DNA of 6,953 nt. It comes from Acidobacteriaceae bacterium (lineage in GTDB: Bacteria > Acidobacteriota > Terriglobia > Terriglobales > Acidobacteriaceae). The DNA lies in NCBI GenBank assembly GCA_009781125.1, contig WQYS01000121.1, positions 1 through 6,953 of the forward strand, read 5' to 3'. This document shows, in pieces, positions 1 to 5,800 of this stretch (position 1 is the first letter of the stretch; each line of letters begins with the position of its first letter). The notes under the pieces are model-generated. The model was not told the DNA's origin. It ran no database searches and saw nothing but the letters and a program-made list of their open reading frames with translations. Both the position numbers and the translations under genes were made by a program.

Positions 1-50
1 CAGATGAATACTTTCCCTTGAGAAATATTGCTACTTCGGACGAAATACAG

Positions 51-77
51 GGATCCTTCGCTTCGCTCAGGATGACG
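51..77. repeat. Short intergenic palindromic repeat (ccttcgcttcgctcagg type)
   Basis: The arms ATCCT (53-57) and AGGAT (69-73) form a 5-bp stem around an 11-base loop rich in TTCGC. From general knowledge, sequences of this kind recur in intergenic DNA of Acidobacteriota and several other phyla; that it is repeated in this genome is inference, since only one copy is in the window. It lies downstream of the OPT transporter gene and outside any gene. No function is claimed. Confidence 0.4.
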
Positions 78-140
78 GTGTTAAGGGGACATCGCGGTCT
101 ACAGTAAATACGAAATTGCCATAAAAATTCACGCCACACC

Positions 141-230
141 TATAGAACGGGCCTTCAGCCCTTGTTTTTCGATTGGATACCTGTACCCAGGGCTTCGCCC
201 TGGGCTGGTATAGAACGCGCCTTCAGCGCT
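141..230. repeat. Tandem hairpin intergenic repeat with two covarying copies
   Basis: Three hairpins stand in a row. The outer two are copies of one 22-base unit (141-162 and 209-230) that differ at only two positions. Each carries a 4-bp stem around the loop CTTCA (149-152 with 158-161; 217-220 with 226-229). The two differences (G150/C160 versus C218/G228) are the two halves of a single base pair, so both copies still fold. Between them, CCCAGGGC (186-193) pairs with GCCCTGGG (197-204), and outside that ATACC (177-181) pairs with GGTAT (207-211). The block ends 7 bases from the stop codon of the minus-strand OPT gene, so it would lie in that transcript's 3' end and could act as a transcript end or stabiliser. 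No T-run follows any hairpin directly in the minus-strand direction, so a classical intrinsic terminator is not shown. The remaining bases 1-140, apart from the 51-77 palindrome, hold nothing I recognise. Confidence 0.6.
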
Positions 231-236
231 CGCGTT

Positions 237-2462
237 TCATTGGTTGTCCTTTTTGGATTGGTTGAGCGGCTTGCGCGCGAAGTAGCAGAGAGAAAAGGCC
301 AGCAGGCCAAACATGAGGACGCTTACCCAGTCATGATACAGAGGATTCAGCGTGCTGAAGCGGGGGAAGGTCTTGTCCCAGTGCTGCTCGTATATCTTGA
401 CTCCGACGCCCAGCAAGCCTACGATACCGCCCGCCGCGATCAGGCCGGAGGCATACAGGCTGCCGGAAGATATCTCCGACTCCGACTCTGATTGCACCCC
501 TTGTCTTGCCAGGGCGCGGTCAACCATCCAGCGCGCCGCTCCGCCGGCGAAGATCGCCAGCGTCGTGGCAATGGAAAGGTAGGCTCCCACGGCCAGCGTC
601 AGCGAGCGCACCCCGAGCAGCTCCACCATGATGACCAGCGCCACGCCCAGCAGCACCAGCGACCACGGCAGCTTGCGGCTGAGAATTCCGTTGATGACCG
701 TAGCCATCAACCGGCCCTGCGGAGCGGCGGCCTTCTCGCTGCCGATGCCCTGCGTCCACTGAATCTCGATCTGTCCCGTGGCTGGGTTGTAGAGATACTT
801 GCCGTCGGCCAGCGACTCCGAGCCGATGACGTTCAGCAGAATGTAGCTGCGGACGTTCGGCAGCTCTTCGGAGGCGCGGTCGCCCTGTGCGAGCGCGATG
901 CGGTCGCGGTTGAAGCTGCCTTGGTTCTGCACGCCATCGGGAAGCTGCGCCAGCGAGATGGCGACAGGCTGCGGAAGCCGCTGGAAGCTCTCCAGAGCCG
1001 TGTTCATAGCGTTGAGCGTCCATCCGATGAAGAAGACCGAGATGATGACGCCGATCATGATGGCAAGCTGCTGCTTCCACGGAGTCGCTCCGATGATGTA
1101 GCCGGTCTTGAGGTCCTGCGAGGTGTCTCCGGCGTTGGAGGCGGCGATGCAGACGATGCCTCCAACGGTGATCGCCAGAGCGCCGAAGGCAGGCGCGGTC
1201 CAGCCCTTGACCAGAAAGACCGCTGCCGTAGCCATCAGCGTGGCAATGGTCATGCCCGAGACCGGAGAGGCCGACGAGCCAACGAGTCCCACGATGCGCG
1301 CCGAGACCGTAACGAAGAGGAATCCAAAGATCACCACCAGAACGGAAGCTGCGAGATTGGCGAGCGCTCCCACCTGCGCGCCGGGAACCGGCTTGAACTG
1401 GAGGAAGAACCAGAGTAGAACGACGAGAAGCGCAGAGCCGCCGATGACGACCGACCAGGGAAGATCATGCTCGATGCGCGAGCGTCTGGAACTGGCCGAT
1501 TGCGAAGATGCCTTCTTCCCGATGCTGCGGAAACCTTCGGCCAGCGCCGCAAAGATTGTCGGCGCTGTCCGCAGCAGCGTAATCAGGCCGCTGCACGCCA
1601 CTGCTCCCGCTCCCATGGGCCGCACATATGTTGACCAGAGCGCGGATGGCGTCATATCGCGGATCAGCATCGTGCCCGGATAGAGCGGTGCGTTCAGGCG
1701 CGATCCGAAGAAGTAGATGGCAGGCATCAGCACCAGCCAGGAGAAGACGCCTCCGGCCAGCAAAATGGCGGCCACGCGAGGGCCGATGATATAACCCACG
1801 CCGAGGTATTCGGGCGTAACGTCGGCGCGAAGGCTTGCGCCCTTCAATAGCCTTTGTGGCCCGATGTTGAAGTCGCGCGCCGGAGTTCCCGGGAAGAGGC
1901 GAAACAGATTCTCGTTCTGGAATAGCGTGTAGAGGCCGCCCAGTCCAAGCCCCAGAAAGACGCGCGAGGCGAAGCTGCCACCGCGCTCGCCAGCCATCAG
2001 CACGTCGGCGCAGGCCGTGCCCTCGGGATAGGTGAGTACGCCGTGCTCCTCGACGATGAGTTGGCGGCGCAGCGGAATCATGAACAGCACGCCCAGCCAG
2101 CCTCCGAAGAGCGCCAGCGCGAAGATGCGCGAGGACTCCAGATCGAAGCCGAGAAAGATCAGCGCCGGAAGCGTGAAGATCACTCCGCTGGCGATGGACT
2201 GGCCTGCGTTGCCCGTGGTCTGGACGATGTTGTTCTCAAGGATGCTGGCGCGTCCGAAGGCGCGCAGGATCGAGATCGAGAGCACCGAGATGGGAATCGA
2301 CGCCGCCACCGTAAGTCCCGCGCGCAGGCCCACGTAGACGGTCACGGCGCCAAAGAGCACTCCGAAGACCGCGCCCAGCAGAAGGGCGCGGATGGTGAAC
2401 TCGGGGCGGGTCTCGCTGGCCGGAATAAATGGTTGAAAGGCGGGTCGGGTAGTCGTAGCCAT
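237..2462 (-). CDS. OPT-family transporter (oligopeptide or metal-chelate uptake)
   Basis: This is a full-length inner-membrane secondary transporter of the oligopeptide transporter (OPT/YSL) superfamily, 741 residues. It has many hydrophobic segments and several conserved blocks of the bacterial branch: NNIVQTTGNAGQS near 77-89, YPEGTACADVL near 145-155, a GTMLIRDMTPSALWS block near 263-277, GSSASPVSGMTIATL near 395-409, and NAGDTSQDLKTG near 443-454. A basic Ser-rich linker (about 316-330) is probably cytoplasmic, and a polar insert near 500-585 separates the last helical group. Family members import peptides or metal chelates driven by protons; the substrate here cannot be read from sequence. 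Two ATGs are adjacent (2465 and 2462). GGAG at 2472-2469 lies 3 bases from the first and 6 from the second, so I prefer the second. The gene is probably transcribed separately from the respiratory operon, since about 300 bases and an IS remnant intervene. No frame damage is seen. Confidence 0.93.
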   Translation of the reverse strand: MATTTRPAFQPFIPASETRPEFTIRALLLGAVFGVLFGAVTVYVGLRAGLTVAASIPISVLSISILRAFGRASILENNIVQTTGNAGQSIASGVIFTLPALIFLGFDLESSRIFALALFGGWLGVLFMIPLRRQLIVEEHGVLTYPEGTACADVLMAGERGGSFASRVFLGLGLGGLYTLFQNENLFRLFPGTPARDFNIGPQRLLKGASLRADVTPEYLGVGYIIGPRVAAILLAGGVFSWLVLMPAIYFFGSRLNAPLYPGTMLIRDMTPSALWSTYVRPMGAGAVACSGLITLLRTAPTIFAALAEGFRSIGKKASSQSASSRRSRIEHDLPWSVVIGGSALLVVLLWFFLQFKPVPGAQVGALANLAASVLVVIFGFLFVTVSARIVGLVGSSASPVSGMTIATLMATAAVFLVKGWTAPAFGALAITVGGIVCIAASNAGDTSQDLKTGYIIGATPWKQQLAIMIGVIISVFFIGWTLNAMNTALESFQRLPQPVAISLAQLPDGVQNQGSFNRDRIALAQGDRASEELPNVRSYILLNVIGSESLADGKYLYNPATGQIEIQWTQGIGSEKAAAPQGRLMATVINGILSRKLPWSLVLLGVALVIMVELLGVRSLTLAVGAYLSIATTLAIFAGGAARWMVDRALARQGVQSESESEISSGSLYASGLIAAGGIVGLLGVGVKIYEQHWDKTFPRFSTLNPLYHDWVSVLMFGLLAFSLCYFARKPLNQSKKDNQ

Positions 2463-2465
2463 CAT

Positions 2466-2615
2466 GCTCTCCGGGTTTGTCGCGCGTTACGCCGGGTGAA
2501 TCTTGGTGTGCAGACTTAAGATACGTGTTTTTCGCTCTTCTTTCTTGTTTGAATGAAAAGTCGAGGAAGAGCGCGAGGGGATACAAAGAGCTGAACTCAG
2601 CGAAACTCCTCAACG
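2466..2615. other. AT-richer intergenic region with inverted repeat; leader of OPT gene
   Basis: This noncoding stretch lies between the OPT start and the transposase remnant. It contains an 8-bp perfect inverted repeat, CGCTCTTC (2533-2540) and GAAGAGCG (2566-2573), with a 25-base loop. A TATCTT -10-like hexamer on the minus strand (2523-2518) could serve the OPT gene, but no good -35 sits at 17-18 bases, so no promoter is called. In complete IS110 elements the noncoding DNA just upstream of the recombinase gene is the left end, which encodes the bridge RNA. Part of this stretch may therefore be an IS110 left-end relic, although no element boundary can be placed. Confidence 0.35.
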
Positions 2616-2750
2616 GTGAAGCTGATTCAGAGAACGGCTTCGGAGGCTCCTCAAGACGATGTGTACTACATAGGACTGGATGTGCACAAGAAAAAGATCG
2701 GTTATTGCGTCAAGGACGCGGCCGGGTATCAGACCTCTCTGATCGAATGA
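2616..2750 (+). pseudogene. N-terminal remnant of an IS110-family transposase
   Basis: Reading from GTG 2616 gives 44 codons to TGA at 2748. Residues 17-33 read YYIGLDVHKKKIGYCVK, a good match to the start of the RuvC-like DEDD domain of IS110-family recombinases; Asp22 in GLDVHK is the first catalytic acidic residue. Intact members run to roughly 300-400 residues, so about nine tenths is missing, including the other catalytic acids and the C-terminal serine-containing domain. Similarity fades after the KDAAG at 33-37, so the break is probably near 2726, followed by about 48 bases of unrelated sequence before the neighbouring gene's stop codon. In the same frame upstream, a TGA lies at 2592-2594. 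The fragment points opposite to both flanking genes and cannot make an active enzyme. It records a past insertion and deletion between the respiratory operon and the transporter gene. Confidence 0.75.
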
Positions 2751-2774
2751 TAAGGAGAAAAAACGAGATCAAAA

Positions 2775-4190
2775 TTACTTCGGCTGTGTCACCGATGGCG
2801 CATCTACTCCCTGAACTGACTTCACAGGATTGACCTGAGCATTCAGATAGTCGCCCAGATCCTGCACATCCTGCACCGTGCCAACCATCGGAGGCATGAA
2901 GCGGCGATACGGCGAGTCGGGCTTGTAGTCGTGCAGTATGGCAATGAAGCTGTCGATCCCGGCGCGGTCGCGTCCATCCAGATAAGTCACCATGGGACGA
3001 TACCCATGCAGCGTATGACAGGAACCGCACTCGCCGCGGAAGATCGCCTCGCCGCGTGAATAACTTGACGGCGCGCTGCTGTTCTTGCTCCACACCCATT
3101 GCGTGTGGACCAGGTAGCCCTCCGCGTTGTACTGCTGCACTCCGGGAACGCGCGTGCCGTTCACAAACATCCAGCGTCCTATGACGTAGGGCTTGCGCAG
3201 CATCTCGCGGGAGTACTCGCCTGCTCCGGTGGCAATCAAAGCCAGCAGCAGAATGCTGACGGCTTGCCCAAGGTTGAATCCCCTGGGATTGCGATACGCC
3301 AGAAAGTAGGCCACGCACACAATCAGAACCGACGTGAGGATGACGAGGATCGACGTGCGCGTCAGTCCCGCGAAGACGCCCGGGCTGATGGTGCTGATCC
3401 CCAGCGTGAGCAGATATCGCTGCGAATAAGGAAGCATCGCATAGTACCAGGCCAGCAGAAATGGCGTAGCAACAAAGACCGGCATCAGCCACTTCACGCT
3501 CCATCTCACCAGCGAGGTCTTCAGCGCAGGCTGCTTATCGCCGTTGATGCGGCTGGCCGCGATCAGCATCCATATGCCCGCAAGCGAAGCGCAGATACCC
3601 ATTCGCAAGACCAGGCTGGGCCAGTAGGTCGGATTGAAGAAGGCGTTCCAGAACTTCGAGGCCTCGTGGCCCGTGCCTGCAACCGAAAGCCACGTATCTC
3701 CCGGCGTGAGCATAAAGCTCAGGATGCCGTTGATGATGACCAGCGTGAAGAACGAGGCTGCTGCGTAGACCCAACCCACCGCGAGGTGCAGCTTGGGATC
3801 GACCTTGTTCCACGTGTAGAAGTAGACCGCCACCGTGGTCAGCTCGATCATGAAGAAGACCCACTCCATCGCCCAGCCGAAGACGAAGTTATGGATGAGC
3901 GTGCTGGTGGCCTCGGGATTCGTCAGTCCGATGGCGAACCATATAGCCACGCCCGAGACTGTGCCAAACACAGCCGTCAGAATCAGGAAGAACTTCGTAT
4001 GACGGACAAGCTGAGCCAGCCAGGCCTCGCGCAATCCGGAGTCCTGCATACGCAGAGCCTTGCGCTCGGCCAGCGGCAGATAGAGGCCTCCGCCCACGGC
4101 GAACTGCGAGATCATGACGTGGAAGATGGCAATGATGCCGATCACCCAGCCGGAGCCAAGCAGCGGAATCTCCCAGAATGGATAGTTCAT
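2775..4190 (-). CDS. CydA-like membrane subunit with C-terminal mono-haem cytochrome c domain
   Basis: This 471-residue protein has about eight membrane helices (roughly 12-41, 65-89, 104-127, 133-161, 189-213, 234-253, 279-299, 307-331) followed by a periplasmic cytochrome c domain. The membrane part resembles cytochrome bd subunit I. H24 in helix 1 matches the E. coli H19 position, and E329 three residues before R332 in EMLRKPY matches E445-V-G-R448-Q-P-W. Helix 3 has an acidic pair, E109 and E116, like E99/E107. In an ungapped comparison starting at the shared NP, the low-spin haem ligand H186 falls on L195. The loop after helix 6 is only about 25 residues, so there is no quinol-binding Q-loop. 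The haem c motif is C388-G-S-C391-H392, with M432 or M435 (FMPPM) as likely distal ligand. A longer reading from 4223 would overlap the cytochrome b gene, but AAGGAG five bases before the 4190 ATG decides this start. It is the last gene of the operon. Electron acceptance from the Rieske/cytochrome b pair is inferred. No CydB is present in the window. Confidence 0.85.
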   Translation of the reverse strand: MNYPFWEIPLLGSGWVIGIIAIFHVMISQFAVGGGLYLPLAERKALRMQDSGLREAWLAQLVRHTKFFLILTAVFGTVSGVAIWFAIGLTNPEATSTLIHNFVFGWAMEWVFFMIELTTVAVYFYTWNKVDPKLHLAVGWVYAAASFFTLVIINGILSFMLTPGDTWLSVAGTGHEASKFWNAFFNPTYWPSLVLRMGICASLAGIWMLIAASRINGDKQPALKTSLVRWSVKWLMPVFVATPFLLAWYYAMLPYSQRYLLTLGISTISPGVFAGLTRTSILVILTSVLIVCVAYFLAYRNPRGFNLGQAVSILLLALIATGAGEYSREMLRKPYVIGRWMFVNGTRVPGVQQYNAEGYLVHTQWVWSKNSSAPSSYSRGEAIFRGECGSCHTLHGYRPMVTYLDGRDRAGIDSFIAILHDYKPDSPYRRFMPPMVGTVQDVQDLGDYLNAQVNPVKSVQGVDAPSVTQPK

Positions 4191-4195
4191 GATGG

Positions 4196-4203
4196 CTCCT
4201 TTA
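4196..4203 (-). promoter_or_regulatory. Shine-Dalgarno overlapping the cytochrome b stop codon
   Basis: On the minus strand TAAAGGAG contains both the TAA stop of the cytochrome b gene and a near-perfect ribosome binding site, five bases before the ATG at 4190. This fixes the start of the CydA-like gene and suggests translational coupling, so the two subunits are probably made in step. Confidence 0.75.
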
Positions 4204-5277
4204 CCGGATGGTCCAATATCCAACGATGGTGGTCACGACCAGCGCGAGTACGATCAGCAGGCCAAAGTAGTGCGCCATGCGGGCGCGGCGTCCGAAGCCC
4301 GTCTGCCTGTCGTAGAAGGGAATCAGAACCCACAGCAAGATAGCAACAGTAAATAGCAGCATTCCGCCGATCTCGCCAAACGCGCCGGGCAACAGCTTCA
4401 ATATCTCGAAGGGACTCATGAAGTACCACTCGGGATGAATGCCGTTAGGCGCGGGAGCCAACGGGTCTACGGGCTTGCCCAGTCCCCACGGAAAGACCAG
4501 CGCCAGCAGAGCAAGAATGTTGAGCGTAATCAGCCACGCCGCAATATCTTTGCGCATGAAGTTCGGGAAGAAAGGCACCGACTTGCGCTGCGACGCGGGC
4601 AAAGCCTCCACCGAGGGCGGAGCAGCGTTGCCATGCCGCTGCACCAGATACAGGTGGAACGCGATCAGCATCAGGAACAGCGCCGGCAGCACCACAACAT
4701 GAAGGGCGAAGAAGCGCTGTACCGTGAACTCGCTCACGTCGGGACCGCCACGCAGCATACTGGCGATGCCGTTGCCGATGAAGGGCACCGTCGTGGACAT
4801 CTGCAAGCCGACCTTGGTGGCGAAGTAGCTCAGCTCGTCCATCGGCAGCAGATAGCCGGAGAAGCCGAAGACCAGCGTCAGCGCCAGCAGCCCCATGCCA
4901 CTGAACCACCCGAACTCGCGCGGCTTGCGGTAGGCCTTCATGAAGAAGACCGAGAACATATGCACCAGAATGGCGAAGACCATCAGGTTGGCCGACCACG
5001 AATGGACGGAGCGGATGAGCCAGCCGAAGTGCATCACATAGGTGATCTGGTGGACCGAGTCGTAGGCCTCCGGGCCGGGCCGGTAGTACACCAGCAGCAG
5101 CACGCCGGTGAAGCACTGCACCAGAAAGAGAAACAGAGAGACACCGCCCCAGTAGTACCAGAAAGATTGAGAGTGCTCCGGAACGGTCTTGTGGCGTGCA
5201 AAGGCGTTCAGCTCCGAGAGGCCTAGACGCTCATCGGCCCAGTCGTAAACAGATGCGGCAATCGATTTCGTAGTCAT
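4201..5277 (-). CDS. Cytochrome b (fused b6/subunit IV type) of a Rieske/cytochrome b complex
   Basis: This is the quinol-oxidising membrane core of a bc-type complex, 358 residues. The N-terminal half resembles cytochrome b6 (shared LVQ, YYRP, FGWLIRSVH-W-SA, GYLLP-D and LH-VVLP stretches) and the C-terminal half resembles subunit IV. Haem ligands are H92 and H106 in helix B (13 residues between) and H193 and H208 in helix D (14 between); the 14-residue spacing is the b6f-type signature, against 13 in mitochondrial bc1. The Qo-site motif PEWY is at 282-285. With subunit IV fused there are about seven helices, and the eighth helix of bc1 is absent. The position matching b6 Cys35, which holds haem ci, is Y42. 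AGGA seven bases before the ATG (5288-5285) supports this start. It lies 20 bases after the Rieske gene, its obligate partner, and 10 bases before the CydA-like gene. The name petB or qcrB would be used in different groups. Confidence 0.95.
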   Translation of the reverse strand: MTTKSIAASVYDWADERLGLSELNAFARHKTVPEHSQSFWYYWGGVSLFLFLVQCFTGVLLLVYYRPGPEAYDSVHQITYVMHFGWLIRSVHSWSANLMVFAILVHMFSVFFMKAYRKPREFGWFSGMGLLALTLVFGFSGYLLPMDELSYFATKVGLQMSTTVPFIGNGIASMLRGGPDVSEFTVQRFFALHVVVLPALFLMLIAFHLYLVQRHGNAAPPSVEALPASQRKSVPFFPNFMRKDIAAWLITLNILALLALVFPWGLGKPVDPLAPAPNGIHPEWYFMSPFEILKLLPGAFGEIGGMLLFTVAILLWVLIPFYDRQTGFGRRARMAHYFGLLIVLALVVTTIVGYWTIR

Positions 5278-5297
5278 TGCTTAATCCTTCGGCTCCA

Positions 5298-5798
5298 TCA
5301 TGCGCGCGAGACCACCACGCCGGTGTCGTTGACCGCCACCTTGAACAGCTTGAGCGGCTTGGGAGGCGGGCCGCTGACGTTGGCTCCGGTATAGGCGTTG
5401 TAGACGCCTCCGTGACAGCCGCAGTGAATGCGGTCGGCGCCGGGTTCGTACTGCACCGTGCAGCCTAGGTGCGTGCATACGGCGGTCAGCGACACCCACT
5501 CTCCGTTGGCATGATGAATGAGAACGGCGGGCGCGGCGCCGAACTTGAACATGAGAGCCGATCCGGGGGCCAGCTTGTTGGCGTCCTTGAGCGTGACTTC
5601 TTTCACCGCTGCCTCGGCCATCGCCGTCTCGTTCGACGAGTTCAGATAGCGATAGATGGGATACCCAAGCAGGCCGGCGTAGAAGACACCTGCCACTCCG
5701 GCGGCTCCAGCCAGAAAGGCGCGGCGCACGATAGAGAATTCGCTGCTCGCCTCTTCCACTTCCACGATATTTTCAGCGATCATTTTAGGTTCGCTCAT
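5298..5798 (-). CDS. Rieske [2Fe-2S] iron-sulfur protein, Tat-anchored
   Basis: This 166-residue iron-sulfur subunit carries electrons from quinol at the Qo site of cytochrome b. Cluster box I is C108-T-H110-L-G-C113 and box II is C126-G-C128-H129-G-G131. C108, H110, C126 and H129 bind the cluster, and C113-C128 form the stabilising disulfide. The N-terminus has a twin-arginine pair, R25-R26, followed by FLAGAAGVAGVF, a Tat-type signal anchor holding the folded domain on the periplasmic face. Box II departs from the common CPCHGS: Pro and the sulfur-hydrogen-bonding Ser are both Gly, while Y133 two residues on is kept. That pattern goes with lower-potential clusters of menaquinone users. It starts 2 bases after the preceding gene's stop. 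The nearest GGAGGG (5816-5811) is 12 bases from the ATG, so initiation may rely on coupling. M6 (5783) has no better site. Names qcrA, petA and petC are used for the family. Confidence 0.96.
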   Translation of the reverse strand: MSEPKMIAENIVEVEEASSEFSIVRRAFLAGAAGVAGVFYAGLLGYPIYRYLNSSNETAMAEAAVKEVTLKDANKLAPGSALMFKFGAAPAVLIHHANGEWVSLTAVCTHLGCTVQYEPGADRIHCGCHGGVYNAYTGANVSGPPPKPLKLFKVAVNDTGVVVSRA

Positions 5799-5800
5799 AA

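Noticed and set aside
1..236. CRISPR array suggested by repeated short units at the left end
   Set aside because: The two 22-base copies are separated by a hairpin rather than a spacer of regular length, there are only two, and no cas gene is present.
492..1418. Long plus-strand open frame opposite the OPT gene
   Set aside because: Its translation is rich in Arg, Gly, Asp and His without domains, typical of the antisense of a GC-rich membrane-protein gene; the opposite strand has clear OPT motifs.
2728..2743. Perfect hairpin ATCAGA/TCTGAT with a 4-base loop near the broken end of the IS relic
   Set aside because: Only 6 bp, no T-run on either strand and no second copy in the window; not enough to call a terminator or IS end.
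2752..2774. AAGGAG on the plus strand just after the IS relic, suggesting a small gene start
   Set aside because: No start codon follows at a usable distance and any frame would run antisense into the CydA-like gene.
2758..2795. Possible intrinsic terminator of the respiratory operon: weak stem TCGG/CCGA (2780-2783, 2792-2795) and a run of six T on the minus strand (2763-2758)
   Set aside because: The stem is only 4-5 bp, lies inside the coding end, and is separated from the T-run by about 16 bases, so it does not fit an intrinsic terminator.
4191..4223. Upstream ATG at 4223 for the CydA-like gene
   Set aside because: It adds 11 polar residues that overlap cytochrome b, while the ATG at 4190 has a near-perfect ribosome binding site.
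3099..4343. Plus-strand open frame of about 414 codons opposite the CydA-like gene
   Set aside because: Low-complexity charged translation with no motifs, crossing two real minus-strand genes; an antisense shadow.
4435..5226. Plus-strand open frame of about 263 codons opposite cytochrome b
   Set aside because: Gln, Arg and His-rich shadow of a highly conserved gene.
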